NCBI GenBank assembly: GCA_028583415.1 | Contig: CM053266.1 | Coordinates: forward strand, 36,761,758-36,825,757 | From: Protea cynaroides | Taxonomy: Eukaryota > Streptophyta > Magnoliopsida > Proteales > Proteaceae | Length of the DNA stretch: 64,000 nucleotides | Reading direction: 5' to 3' | Shown: in pieces, positions 24,114-37,600 of the stretch | Layout of the letters: each line of letters starts with the position of its first letter | Position numbering within the stretch: the stretch's first letter is position 1 | Notes under the pieces: generated by a model | Database searches by the model: none | The model's input: the letters and a program-made list of their open reading frames with translations, nothing else | What the model was told of the DNA's origin: nothing | Position numbers and translations under genes: made by a program

Positions 24114-26935
24114 ATGGGTAACGGTTTTGGGAAGCTCAGTGTCTGCTTCTCCGGTACCGGAGGAGCTACTCGTCGGAACGACATGGCTTTGGTGATTTCA
24201 GAGCCTCTAGATGAAGGGCTTGGTCACTCCTTCTGCTACGTTCGACCCGATCCCTCACTTTTCTCTTCATCCAAGGTTCATTCAGAGGAGACCACAACCT
24301 TCCGTTCCATCTCCGGTGCTTCTGTTAGTGCCAACACCTCTACTCCTCTCTCCACTGCTTTTGTCGATCTCTACTCCTCTAACTGTTTCGATCGTCCTGC
24401 CGCTTTTGAGAGCTCCAATTCCTTCGCTTCTATTCCCCTCCAACCTGTCCCTCGCTCTTTTTTCAACTCTGGTCCCTTGTCTGGTGCTGGTATTACCTTT
24501 TCCGGACCCATCGAGCGGGGATTCATGTCTGGACCCATCGAAAGGGGATTCCTTTCGGGACCTCTCGATCGAGGCGCCATCTTCTCTGGCCCTTTAGACA
24601 GAGGCCCTGATCAGTTCCAGAGGAGTTTCTCCCATGGTGGTTGTGCGATAAGGCACCGATCCAAGAAGGGTTCTTTAATGGGGGTTCTCTCCAGGGCCAT
24701 CGCTAAGACCTTTCGTGGTGGTCACAATCACATCGTTGTTCCGGGAATTAAAAGGGTTGCATCCGTTAAGGAATCCGACTGGATTGCTGGGTCCGACAAG
24801 AACGGCGAGAATCTTACCGTCAACAGTACTAATCTGAGTAGCGAAACGAGTTTGGAGGATGACGATTCTTTGGAGAATCAGAATCTTCAATGGGCTCAAG
24901 GGAAGGCCGGAGAAGATCGAGTTCATGTAGTCATCTCGGAAGAACATAGTTGGGTTTTCGTCGGGATTTATGATGGATTTAATGGCCCTGATGCCCCTGA
25001 TTTTCTTTCCTCTAATCTTTATACTGCTGTACATAAGGAGCTCAAAGGCTTGTTATGGGATGACAAGCAGGAGACCTCGAATTCTCCTGTAGCGGATTCT
25101 TGTTTGGTGAAGGAGGAGGAAGAAGTTTCGATTCGGACTGACTCGTCTGACCAAATTAGGACTCGGAATCCGATTTGTGCCGAAGATGATTGGTCTCAGT
25201 GTGTCCAGCCTGAGACTAGTCCCTCCGGAGGTGGGGATATCAACCCCAACTGGGATTCGAATTTAAAGAAGAGGAGAAGTAGCAGGAACTCGAGGAACAA
25301 GTTTAGGGGGGCAGCCAAGAAATGGGATGAGAATCAGAGGAGGTGGAAATGCGAATGGGACAGGGAGAGGATGGAACTCGACCTAAGGTTAAAGGAACAG
25401 TTGAGCCAGCGTGTTTCCGAAGGATCTAATGCATTTAATCACTCAGATGTATTGAAAGCTCTTTCTCAGGCTTTGAGAAAAACAGAGGAAGCCTATTTAG
25501 AGATTGCAGATAAGATGGTTACGGAAAATCCTGAATTGGCTCTGATGGGCTCCTGTGTTCTTGTAATGTTGATGAAAGGGGAAGATGTCTACTTGATGAA
25601 TGTGGGTGACAGTCGAGCTGTCTTAGCTCAGAAAGCTGAGCCCCACCTGGGGATCGGAAAGGGTCCTCAAGACTTGGAACGGATCAATGAGGAAACTTTG
25701 CACGATCTTGAAGCATTTGATGGTGATCAGCCCTACAAGATACCCAGTTTAACCTCTGTCCAGCTAACTCTGGACCATTCCACTTGTGTACAGGAGGTAA
25801 AATCCTTCAGCTCATTCTTTGTGTTTGGCTGATCTAATTTTTTTGTATGTATGTGGCCTCCTTTGGGTTGCGCATTACATGACCTTTGTATACTCCGCAT
25901 TGCAGGAGGTTCTGAGAATAAAAAATGAACATCCAGATGATGCTTCTGCTCTCTTGAAAGACAGAGTAAAAGGTTCTTTGAAGGTCACCCGAGCTTTTGG
26001 GGCTGGCTTTCTCAAACAGGTACCACTTGCTTCTGCTCTAGTACTTTTACTCAACATCTTATTCCATCTTCGTTTTGATAAAGTACTAAAAGACTCCATT
26101 TATATACGACACTAAAACCAGTAGAGGAGCATAAGAAGTGGGAAGAAAAGTTGCCTTTAGGCTACAATGTTGAGAATTAGAGGTCCACTGCATAGGAACC
26201 TTCAAACTATGGATTCTTAAAATCCAAGATTTATTGACATGGTTCCAATGGATATTGCACAATATCCTGTTGCCTCCCATATCTGGCATTCATTTACAGA
26301 TACAGGATGGCAAACATTTGGTATCTCCATGTTTCTGATATTTCTAAGTAACTTCATGATCAGATGAGGAGTTTAAAGTTCATTTATTACACATTCCAAA
26401 TTTGATTAGATAGAGGCATCGCCATTTTTGACACATTACCTCCTTGGGTTTCTGCAGCCAAAATGGAACAATGCACTGCTGGAGATGTTCAGAATAGATT
26501 ATGTAGGAACTTCTCCATACATCACCTGTTGCCCATCTCTCCACCACCATAGACTGGGGTCCAAAGACAGATTTTTGATATTGTCATCGGATGGTCTCTA
26601 CCAATACTTCACCAATGAAGAAGCAGTCTCACAAGTTGAACTCTTCATTTCTTTAGCACCCGATGGAGATCCAGCACAACATCTTGTTGAAGAGGTCTTG
26701 TTTCGTGCAGCAAAGAAAGCTGGTAAGTTATGAATTTGAATCTAAAGGAAGAAGGTAGATGTAGACATCAAATCACCCAAACTGTAATTAACTTGGGATT
26801 TGCTTTTGTTTTATCACAGGTATGGACTTCCATGAGTTACTTGAAATACCACAAGGGGATCGTCGCCGATATCACGATGATGTCTCTGTCATTGTCATCT
26901 CTTTGGAGGGAAGGATATGGAGATCAAGTGTGTAA
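24114..26935 (+). CDS. POL/PLL1: Clade C protein phosphatase 2C, POLTERGEIST/PLL1-like, complete (725 aa)
   Basis: The exons are 24114-25796, 25906-26019, 26458-26722 and 26820-26935. All have GT-AG borders and the phases sum to 726 codons including TAA. The start is MGNGFGK, with Gly2 suited to N-myristoylation. POL-family signatures appear in order: [19 protein letters not shown] (about 65), tandem [15 protein letters not shown] units (about 130-163), [15 protein letters not shown] (about 283, first metal-binding Asp), [25 protein letters not shown] (about 478), [20 protein letters not shown] (about 585), SSDGLYQY (about 640) and [11 protein letters not shown] (near 707, terminal Asp pair). 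Family members are plasma-membrane Ser/Thr phosphatases acting in CLAVATA-linked stem-cell and vascular signalling; that role is inferred here. A pyrimidine-rich leader with poly-T (24068-24088) precedes the ATG. The gene appears intact. Confidence 0.95.
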
Positions 26936-28823
26936 ATACAAATCTACAAATAGAAAATATAGAGTCATCCGCAGAAAACTCGAGGCCACCATTTTCCCCA
27001 TTTTTGTTACCATTTCCCTATTTCTCTGCCTTCTTTTTCCCAAAACTCCCATTGTAACATAGCAATTAAAACTCAGAGTAGAGAGAGAAATTCTTAGTTG
27101 TGTGAAGATTCAAAAACCTGGTTATTTATTTTAAGCGGTTGTAGAAAATTGTAACTTTCCCATAAATGGCACTCCTCAGATTCAGAAGAGCTCCATTGAG
27201 AAAATTGATTACTAGAACCCTGACCAATTTATCCCTATGCCTTCTTTCTTCTATTTTACCCTTTAGTTTTTATTTATTTTTTTTTTATTTTTTTTATTTT
27301 TTTATTTTTCAGTTGTAATCAGTAATTTGAGCCTTGATGATACAAACAAGTTGGCTTCAAATTTTTATTCATTGTGAAATCAAATTGCTGGAGGAGTTCA
27401 GCAATTTTAGAAAATCTGGTGTTTGGAAGCTAGTAGGACCACAGGTCCTTCCAGTTGGTAAACAAGCAAAACCAGCTATAAGCGCATTTTGACTCCCAAG
27501 TTACCAACCTAGAATATTATTATTATCAATCAGGTCAGTATTGACATTCGAGAAAAGGTTCTTTGAACGGCAGAGTGGGATCTATACCTGCAATTTACCG
27601 GCCCGGAATTGATGGGCATTGATATTCTAGTTAGTTAAGGAAAGGGAGAGTCGGAGACCCTTTCACTTTTTGTTTATGTCCACCACGGAAACTAAGAAAT
27701 AGGAACACGTACAAAAGTAACGTCCCAAGAATAGAATCAATCAGTATTCTGTTTCAAGTGCCACTCAAATTCAATTCTTATATTCCATATTACACCTTCC
27801 CACTGCTTTATATTCCTTGTAGTTGTATACATACACTGAGGAGCAGAGCAGCATGTCTCTTGCAGAAATCACTAAAAAAATATTTTTGATTTTGAAAAGA
27901 AGAATTATGATCAATAATACCCACTTGTTCTTCTTCTTTTTTGTTCTTTCCCGGCCCCTTGATGGGCATTGACATTCCATGCCCTGTTTGAAACTGTAGA
28001 AACTTCTAAATCCATTATTTGGATCTGCCTCTAACCAAATGGGTTTTCTTTATTTCGTAGGAAGCTACTGCAAAGTGATCTCAAAACACGGAAGTCCTCA
28101 TCTTAGATGGCGAAAGTTTTGAATTTATCTCCTTAAGTTCTTAGATAATGACGGGTGGAAGTTGTTGGGTTTTCAACCAGTTTACTCATCCTTGATCTTT
28201 GAATCACTTTGATTGATTTTTTTTGTAGCTTTCCATCTGAATCTCTTGACTCTAAGTGGAGACGAAGTAATCAATAAACAAATATCATGTTGTGACGTAT
28301 TTCTGTTGCCTTATTTGAAGATTTGCAACTTATTTAATTAGTCCTCAAAACAAAAGTTTTTTCAAACAAATTTGGTAATTACTGCAACACTTGACAAACC
28401 CGTTAATGTGAATCTGGTCTGGATTTTGAACTTTCATGATCAAGGCTTCAAAGCCATTTACGGGAACAGTTGATATGGGTACCTAGTGGTCTACAGGTAC
28501 ATACAGTTGATACATATAAACAGTTCGAATTCTTAATAGACATGTATAAGGGAGTTTTACAAATTTACTCAAGAGTATTTTTTTCAGTGAATGGACCACT
28601 TGATCTGCCATATATATAAGAATTTTAAACGTGAAAAACAAATCAAAACTCAATGATTAAACCTGTGAGGTAGGGTCAATATTGTGAAACCAGGGTCACT
28701 AGTCAAACGGACCCATGGAGGAAGGTTTCCTTCATTAATAACTGTGCATTTATTGCCGTAAGCACCAAGCAAACAACTGTTGAGACCTCTTCAATGCTGC
28801 TTCTATCTCTAAATCTTCATTCT

Positions 28824-28859
<36 letters not shown>

Positions 28860-30600
28860 TTATGTCATTCAATTCAACATGATGGAGATAATGTCAATTT
28901 TATCTCACCTACCAGAGTCTTTCAAAATAATATAAAAAATGTGTTTTTCATTATGTTATCATTATGCTATTATCAAGAATTGTTTTTGTTCTTACAAAAA
29001 AAAAAAAAAAAATTGTCATTATTTTGTATATTTTTTAATACACATGCAAAATGATATGATTTTGCCATTATTGGAAAAAGAAATGTATAGGTAAAGAAAT
29101 AAGATTACAAATTATTTCATACCTTATGGAGTCTCAATAAGAATTTCTTAGTTTAAAATGCATAGATTACCTTTAATGGTAAATGTGTGTGGTTTTTCAA
29201 TTTTTCATTTACATAATTAGAGTAAATTAATATGGAAATAGAACTAAAATAGAAAAAGGATAATGATGTCAATGTGTCACATGCCTCAAATACTAGAACA
29301 CAAGGTTGGCAATGTGGATGCTCCAATGACATTATGCAATATGTAGTTAGGTTTTATTAATCTAAAATTGAGAACAACAAATAACTTCTATGTGATATCA
29401 CTTGGGCTATAGAACACTCTACAAAGATGAAGAGGCACATCTCAGGACCTAACAATCACTTTCATTGAAGTTCCATGTTCTTTGTCATATGTAATTGGAG
29501 TAAATTGATACTTCTTTTTTAGAGTCTAGAGAAGCTAAAAACAAATTTTGAGAATGGTGTAAGAAATATAGAAGCCATACTTGTTTGAGATTTTTTTATA
29601 ATGTACTTTGTTGAGAACAAGCATGACCATTAGATCATGGGGTATTTGGCATTACTAAAAAGAATATAGTTTTTCATGTCCGGATCATATTTTGCATAAT
29701 TCTTTTTCTGTATGGAATTTCTTTCCCTTTGTGTTCTTTGTGCTTCCTCTTTATCTTCCATACCAGGCATTGGTGGTCATCTTTGAAATTCTTAGGGACA
29801 TGTTCTTTACTTTTTCTTTCAATATGTTGAAATTACTACTAATTTAGCAGATGAACTCTGGTCCTGTGTACCGCTCTGGATTACGCCATGTCCCTGTAGA
29901 TTAGTAATCTTACTATTAATCTGATTCTCTTATTGTTGTTCATGCTCTATGGATCATCACACTCGACTTCCTTGGACGGTTCTTCTTCGGAGGTCAATCA
30001 AGCTGCAAAAGTTATGTAAGGCTGAAGCTTCGGCTATTTCCCGCTTTTTATCTGAATAAATTTTTAATTAAACCCTTGTGATACAAAAATTAATTTACCT
30101 CAGCACATAGTTAGGGAGTAGATTTACAATTAAAAGGGTAATCTAGGCAAGAGTGCCATTGAAGAATGAAATGGGCATTTTAAAATTTTAGGGGAGAAGA
30201 TAAAGTGAATGTTATATTGAAGAGAAACATTTTCATAGGAGAGTTTAGACAAATACAAGTGGGAATTGTATGAAATTTCTGCCCACCATTTTCAAAGACT
30301 GAAATTGTCAAGCATTATCTTATCTATAGACGTGTTATGTGAGGTATTTGAAAATCCAAAATGAAAGGATTTTATTACAAGTGGCAGCAAAAGCATGTGT
30401 CCCAGTCCCAGTCCCAGTCCCAGTCCCAGTCCCAGTCCAGTCCCAGTGGGGAAAAAACAAATTGCCATTTGGTATATCATGTAATAGAGAAATTGTTATC
30501 AAAATACTACTTTGAATTTAGCCACCTTAGAGTATTATTATACACAAAGTCAACCAAGTGCACGTCTTATTAAGCAAATTCAGCATCACAGAGATAATAA
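26936..30600. other. 3' flank of PP2C gene and intergenic space
   Basis: No gene is recognised. It contains T-rich tracts (about 27250-27312), poly-A runs (about 28826-28856 and 28997-29012) and a hexamer array (CCCAGT)n at 30401-30448. A segment ending TCTGAATAAATTTTTAATTAAACC near 30080 looks like a retroposon tail but cannot be assigned. Confidence 0.45.
30401..30448. repeat. (CCCAGT)n hexamer minisatellite
   Basis: Seven full CCCAGT units and one 5-base unit in tandem. It lies about 690 bp upstream of the ENTH gene start codon. The ORFs over it (SQSQSQ or GLGLGL) are artefacts. Confidence 0.9.
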
Positions 30601-31139
30601 AAGTAAGAGTTAGGGAGGAAGGTTCATTGATCCTCTCTCTATCCAATTCAAAATTCACAAGCCTTTTGCTACCAAAGAGAGAAAGTGAGAGTGAGGGAGT
30701 CAGACAAGGCTCAGATGAAGAAAAAATAATGGTGAATTTTGAATCTCATACAAGGTCTCTTTCATCTTCCCAACTTCCCGTTGGAAATTTCAGGCTAGTG
30801 TCCCTACCTCTACCTCCCGTTGATCATGATTCATGAATGTTTTTGATTTTTGAAACTGTTTCCAAAATCCAAATCTATTGTTTCCTTTTTTTGACTTATT
30901 TTACTTTTATGCATCAAGCTATTTCCGATTGTTACGTCTGCGTTTCCACTTAGTTTTGAGAGAGTGGGTGATATTTTCTGCAATCTACAGGAGTAGTTGA
31001 GTTTCCTGCTTATGCCAACAAGAAGTTGCCAAATTTCTTCCAATCACAGTCAACCTTAAAACATGTCGTCGATCCTTGGAACCAGAACAACCACAACCAC
31101 ACCCAACCCCACCATCATCACAGCAGCAACAACACTAAC
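30600..31139 (+). promoter_or_regulatory. Leader and upstream region of the ENTH gene, with a possible uORF
   Basis: The stretch is purine/pyrimidine mixed with no domain. A short ORF opens at ATG 30730 (MVNFESHTRSL...) and ends at 30834; another opens at 31012 and is out of frame with the main start. CTACAG at 30985-30990 could be a 5' UTR acceptor site. These are only suggestive. Confidence 0.3.
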
Positions 31140-32374
31140 ATGGGTACCCCTTTCTTCCATGAGTTCAAGAAGCAGGCTTCTTTCTTCCTCAAAGAGAAGA
31201 TCAAGACAGCACGGTTGGCTTTGACCGATTGTACTCCTGCACAATTGTAAGTTCTCCTCCTTTTGTAGATTTTTTTTTTTTCGAGTCTCTGTTCATCTAA
31301 ATGACAACCCTTTTGCGTCGAGTTTAAAAGATTGACAGAAGAAGCCACGAATGGGAATCCATGGGCACCTGACACAAGAACTATAGCTTTGATATCGAGG
31401 GCTGCTTTTGAAGTCGATGATTACTGGAGAATTGTGGATATTCTGCACAACAGGTTTGTTTCTGGATTTCCTAACCTTTTTAAAGATCTGCTCTGTTCTT
31501 CCATGGACTATCCTTTTTTTTTCTTCTCAAAATTCCCCTTTTCTCCCAAAAAAAATCATTTTGTTCCTTTTCTTTGTTCCAGATTGTCCAGATTTGACAG
31601 AAAAAATTGGAGAGTTGCCTACCAGGCTTTGATCTTACTGGAACACCTTCTGACCCATGGACCGGAGAGTGTTGCAGAGGAGTTTCAGACTGACAAAAAT
31701 GTCATTCGGGAGGCGGAGAGCTTTCAACATATTGATGAGAGAGGGTACGTCTTTAATCTGTTTTCTGTAATCTGCAAATTGTCTCTGTTCCTTTCTCCAA
31801 TACAGACTCAGGAGTTTTCCTAACTAATTCCCCTGTACTTTGCTGTCCTGATTGTATTTTATGTGCCAGATTCAACTGGGGCCTCACTGTTAGGAAGAAA
31901 TCCGAGAGGGTATTAAAGCTGCTGGAAAACGTCTCGCTCCTCAAAGAAGAGAGGAACCGAGCTCGCAAGCTAAGTCGTGGCATTGAAGGGTTTGGCAGCT
32001 TCAGCCATCGCTCTTCCTCAACTGAAGCAACAAGCTTCAGAGACTCATCCTTGAAAACGTACGAGAGGAGTCATTCACATTATAACGATCATGGGGACAC
32101 TAATCAATTCTCACCGCATTGTTCTGATTTAGGTGAGAGTGAGAGTACTAGCCCAAGTTCTAAAGAAAACAAGGCCCCAACGGAGGAACTTATTCCAGAA
32201 CTCCATGAATGGGACTGCAAAAGAGAGTCAATACCTCTTTTGGGTGATCAGAACGATGAGCTCAAGGTGGGATTTCCAAATGAAGAAGATCATCCATTCA
32301 TCAATTCGGAAATCCAGTCTACCACCTCCCTAACTTCTTCTGGGAACAACATCTTGCAAGGATGTTTGTCCTAG
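31140..32374 (+). CDS. ENTH-domain protein, epsin-like, complete (298 aa)
   Basis: The exons are 31140-31246, 31331-31453, 31583-31744 and 31870-32374; every border is GT-AG and the phases (2,2,2) close on 299 codons with TAG. The ATG at 31140 opens MGTPFFHEFKKQASFFLKEKI. The ENTH core follows: TARLALTDCTPAQLLTEEAT, NPWAPDTRTIALISRAAFEVDDYWRIVDILH, then RFDRKNWRVAYQALILLEHLLTHGPESVAEEF and FNWGLTVRKKSERVLKLL (about residues 10-160). The C-terminal ~140 residues are polar and disordered, without clear clathrin-box or NPF motifs. ENTH proteins bind phosphoinositides and act in clathrin-coated vesicle formation; this short form probably works as a membrane adaptor. The same frame is open 5' of the ATG back to a TTG at 31026, so an N-terminal extension from an upstream exon is not excluded. 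Confidence 0.93.
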
Positions 32375-34656
32375 CTACAGGACCTGAACCATTCAACTGG
32401 GATAGACACCTTGTCTGCAAGTTAATACAGATGGGTTGGAATCAGTGAGTTGCTTCATGTTGAGTCTGGCTTTTTTTTTCTTTATGAGCGAAGAGTTTTC
32501 TGGTACTCAATGGTTTTTAGAAGGTTTTTTGATGGAGCGGAAATTCTTGTGTATGGAATAAACATGAAAAAAAATGTATTTCCTTGTGCAAGAAAAAAAA
32601 TGTATTTATGGAAGACAAATTCAGAACAAGTTATCCAGCACGCATCATATGATAGAAGAAGAAGAATCAAAACGAATCACAAAAGGCTTTTAGCCCATCT
32701 TTCATGCATAACATGTAAACAATAACAATTGACCAATCTTGAAGAACAAACTGTTTCATTACACTGGTAAAAGACTTCAATTGTTGTCTAAATTTGCTCC
32801 TTTCATCTTCATTGCTGGTTTGGCTACTGGTGAAATTATCTAAAGCTGATCTTTAAGCAATGAAATGACCTAAATCCATCAAGGATCTAGCTAGGTGTAG
32901 AATAATACTAAATATTGGGGAAGAGAAAAAATTCATTTCAAATGGAAACCAGAAAAAAGTATCTAGTTCATACGAAAAGGGAAACAGGTTCAGTTTTGTT
33001 CTGCAAGTAAGTAGCAATCAATCCCATAACACAACCAAGAACACTAGAACCGAGTAGCTAATGCATCAAGCAGGGAGTGATCTGGACCTTAAATAATCTT
33101 CTAATTTACCATTTATCTAAGAATGAAGAATCGACATATATAGAAGCATAATCTAATATCTGAACTTGAACTGCGGTAGAGGTGGAACAAAACATCATCT
33201 TTCCGACACTTCTTAGGTGGAACAGAACATCATCTTGCTTACATTTCTAGCCAAAGAGGGCATGGACATAATCCTAACTATTTAGAGATACCAAGTCATT
33301 TACCCTCCACCTTACTTGTTCCTGTATAAATGGGGACATTGTTGAGTTTGTGTTTTCAATTCTATCCTGCTTACATTACACCAGTGTGGTGCAAGGATTA
33401 GCTGGATACTACCATCAGCCCCCAAGCTTTCAGCACCCATGTAGAGGTTATAACCGAATCACATAAATTGCTTATGTATGTGTGATTTACTCTTTATAGG
33501 TCCGTTTGGCATCGACTTTATTTTTGTTATCAACCCTAGGTCATGTTATTCACAACAGACAAGTACTTGCATACTCCAACATGAACAATCAAAGATTGGT
33601 TCCCTTCCCTCCCCTCATCTTTGTGGGGGGAAGAAAAAACAACCCTCGGCACAACTCAACAACACCAACAAGAAGTGAAGTGAACTTAACATCACTTTCC
33701 AAGCACACATGTGAAGTGACAGGATTTTACGTCATTTGAAAAAAAATGTATAATATACTAAAAGAATTCCCTAAAAAAAGAGTAAAGTCACACTTCTTTT
33801 CACCACCTATGGTTACAACAAGATTTTCCCATATATATATATATATAACTTACATAACCTTCTACTATAACCGTCAATTCTCCACCATGTACGCATTGCA
33901 GCCATGTGTAGAACATTTGATCCAAGATCCACTAACAAAAACTTGTTTAGATTATTTAACATGTTTTATTTTTCCCGAACTGTGGGGAAGGATCCTCAAA
34001 TCATTCCTATTCCCAGAAGGCAGCACCTCTCACGACTCCTTTAATATCACCCATCCCCCCAAATCTGGCTGTCAAATTTTACTATTTTCCTTTCATTATC
34101 TCAGGAAATTCAAGAATTTAACTGGCCCCCACAGGTCGGCAAGTGATAAGAAACTCCCAAGTTCCAATCGTCTGCATGGTGTTTTCCGATTACATCACCG
34201 AAGATTTCTAAATGCCATGACAATCTGCAGTATACAGCCAAAATTACAGATGTCCATTCTGCAAAATCAAGTCACACATTATGATTCCACTCGGATAAAA
34301 TTATACAAGAGCACTGCTCTATTTATAATAAAATTGGTCGATAACTCTAACATGAGACAACAAACTCACCTGGCAGAAAATAATAGAAGAGCACTTTACA
34401 AAATACAGACTACCTAGTACCTAACAAGGCATGCCATTAAGAGGATAGCCATCAGGAGATCACATCCGGGTTCAGCAAGTCTCACATAAGGGACAGCTGG
34501 CTAAAACAAGGGTGTTCCTGAAGTTGGCTTCGTGGTTGAACTATTTCCAACCACCTTATCCTACTCAAGTTTTTAGAGCATCATTCCCCATCCCACTTTC
34601 CCACATCCCGATTTTCACAAGTACATACCTACATACATCCACAAACATACAGGATT
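32375..34656. other. Convergent intergenic region between the ENTH and PUB genes
   Basis: It holds the 3' UTRs of two converging genes. A 223-codon plus-strand frame (33746-34417) has no domain, mixed composition and a (TA)n run inside (33833-33848), so it is not called. A doubled GGTGGAACA(A/G)AACATCATCTT occurs near 33180-33240. Confidence 0.45.
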
Positions 34657-37600
34657 TTAAGATTGGGAAAGCCACTCCTGAATAGCATGCCGAAGTGCAT
34701 TGTTTGGAGTTAGATGCAAGTGGCCCAGCTTTAAATTGGTCATTGGAGAAGTATCATGTCCATCTACCAGCCATCCTAGAATGGCCTCGCCTTCATAAGT
34801 AAAGCCATCTGCTGCCACCTGAGGATCATGCATTATCTCCTGCAAGCACAAGGTGGTTGTGTAAGCAGTAAGCAATAATAAGAATAACATGATAAATTTA
34901 CTTCTGCAAAGTGCGATCCTTCAGCGACATGACTTTGTACTACTGGTGGTATTCAAGCTTTTGGGCTTAGGAGTCATGATTTTCTCATTAATATTGTACA
35001 TTAGTTACTACACCAAACCCATGAAATCTTGGGCCAGGTCTCGAGACATGCAGAAGTTATAAACCACTTACCCTAAGAATCGGACACAAGAAGAAAGAAG
35101 GCACAGGCAGCTCTTCGGAAACATGTATCTGATCAAGCTCCCTAACCATGGCTGGTGTCAGCTCTGGTCTATCCCGACTGTTCAATTCACAGCACTGTAA
35201 GCCCATGTCAACCAATCTTGTTACCACAGACATAGGCCATTCTCCAGCTGACGTGTCCAAAATCGATGTCAGCTTCCCACACAACATAGCCCGATGCACG
35301 TCATTGCTTAGCCCTACTGGAGGCCTACAAGTGAGTAGCTGTAGAACAATGATCCCAAAGGAGTAGATGTCAGATTTTGGTGTCAGATTTCCATTCCGCT
35401 GCAACTCTGGATCTGTATACGGAAATGAGTTCTTCGGCTCCGTATTCCGGCGGAAACTTGGAAAATCAATACTTTCCTCAGGGACAAGCCTGCAAATCCC
35501 AAAGTCTCCAATTTTGCAGTTAAAATCTGAATCAAGGAGGATGTTTTCAGGTTTCAGATCCCCATGGATGATTTTTTGGGGTATTGAGGAGTGCAAAAAG
35601 AGGAGGGCACTTGAAATTTTGGCAGCAATCCGTGTCCGGGTCTTCCATGTTAAGGGAGGAGTATTGCGTCTCCGGAAGAGGTGATCTTGGAGGCTCCCAT
35701 TTGGTAAATATTCATAGACCAGGGACCAGGCTTCTGGGCATGCACCAAGCAAATTCACTAAATTAGGATGCTGTAGTTTGCTGAGAACTAGAATCTGCAA
35801 GCATGAAACACAGTATTTAAGAGACATGAAGCAACCAAGGGCATTTTGATATCCAATTGAATAAAGGATGCTCCAAGCATCCCTTGATGCACAATCTTAT
35901 TGCATATCATATTCTTCATTCTAGTCAATATACTTGGGGAGAGTACTGGATCAGGACAGAAGAACTATAAACCCATAGCTGTAGTAAACATTGGCCATAT
36001 GCTGGATTGTCAAATCGATCATTTTATCATCACAATGTTTTGGACTGCCAGAAAAAAAAATATGGTGAATGGTTGAGGAGGAAGTTTTACGAACATGAAA
36101 TTTCATTCATACCCCATATAACACATAGTATCTAGAAGCCATTACTTAGAGCAATGGTAAAAGGTTAACGCTGCCAGGGCAAATGCCCGGATTCGAGTCT
36201 TGTGGGCATCCACTTTGTGCAAAAATGTCAAAGGTTAGGACCGACTCCAAACTCACCCCTCCCAAGACCCCATGTAGGGGGTATCAGCATTGGGTAATGA
36301 CCCCTTCAACCCTTACAGTATCTGTCAAATGATTTACCCAAAAAATCATTTTGTAGCTTGGGCATAGAGAAGACGGGAGAGATTATGTTATTTCTAATCC
36401 ACTGAATGCCCAATTAATATATTTGCTTTAGAGCAACAGAGGAGGGGGGGGGGAGAGAGAGAGGTTCACCTCTTCTTGAAACTCTGATCGGCCTTGCATG
36501 TTATATGGGTGCAACTTCTTTATAGCAACACTTCGATCAAAAATCTCTCCCTTGTAAACACATCCATATCCTCCCTCACCAATCTTAAAGCTCTCTGAAA
36601 AGTTACATGTTGCAGTCTGCAGATCTGACAAAGAAAACTCTGTGAATTCAGAAGATTCCTTGACAAAACGTATGAACCCGTCACAATTAGGTACTTCAGC
36701 ATGTCCACGACCTCTCCACTGTTCCAGCTGACACATGGCTTCTGCTTTTTGCTCTTGTAGCTTCTCCCTTTCATCCCAAAGAGTTGCAAGAAATGCTTGG
36801 ATCAATCTCAACTCTCCAGCAGCTTCTTCCCGCCATCTATTCGACTCCCGAAGATGAATGTCAAGTACAGCTACATTTCTCATCATCTCCTGGAGATCTC
36901 TAGTTACTTCTTCTCTCTGCTCCAAGACCTTTCCTTGTTGCTGTCTAGTAATTCTTAATATATCCTCGACTTCCTCTCGATGCTTCATTTCACGTGCAAG
37001 GGAAGCATCAAACACTTTGACCTGGAAGCAGTAGGGAAGGGGATCATAACAGGGACAAATATACTTAAGCAAAGTGTGACCCTTATTTTGGAACCTCATG
37101 ATATTTCACAGAATTTGTAGATGTTTCAAAAAATTCATAGACCTTTTTTTTTGAAATAATGCAATGAGAAATTCAAATTCTGATTTTCAATGTATTTTCC
37201 TTTCACTGACAGTTCTTTTTTAAAAAGCCTCCCCTATGAAAACGAAATTTCCATGAAGTCTTAATAATAATTTTCCTCCACAGAATGTTCCCAAGAAATG
37301 CTGAAGCTGTGATTATGAAACTTCCTGAATACAGAATGTTCCCAAAAATTTTCTGAATTCAAAGCAAAGAAATCAGGTTCATTTCTACCTTGTTGATAGC
37401 TTCAAAAACTTCTGCTTCCAAATTTTTGCTTTTCACAAGCTCTGTAAATGCTTCATTCTTTGAAGTCTCAACTAGTCCCATCACCTCCTTAAGCTGATTA
37501 CATAAACTTTCTTCCTCTACCTTTGAGTCAGACTCTGCTGGTAACAATTCAGCAGGCAAAGAATCAAACTGATTGGTGGAACAGGACCCACTGTTAGATA

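Noticed and set aside
24211..25034. Alternative frames over the PP2C first exon
   Set aside because: Shadow frames; the PP2C frame is conserved and correctly spliced.
30361..30573. SQSQSQ / GLGLGL coding frames
   Set aside because: Produced by the (CCCAGT)n hexamer repeat; no domain.
33746..34417. 223-codon plus-strand frame downstream of the ENTH gene
   Set aside because: No domain, mixed composition, contains a TA microsatellite, and overlaps the likely 3' UTR of the convergent PUB gene.
35148..35766. Plus-strand frames across the kinase exon
   Set aside because: Antisense shadows of PUB exon 6, which has clear kinase motifs.
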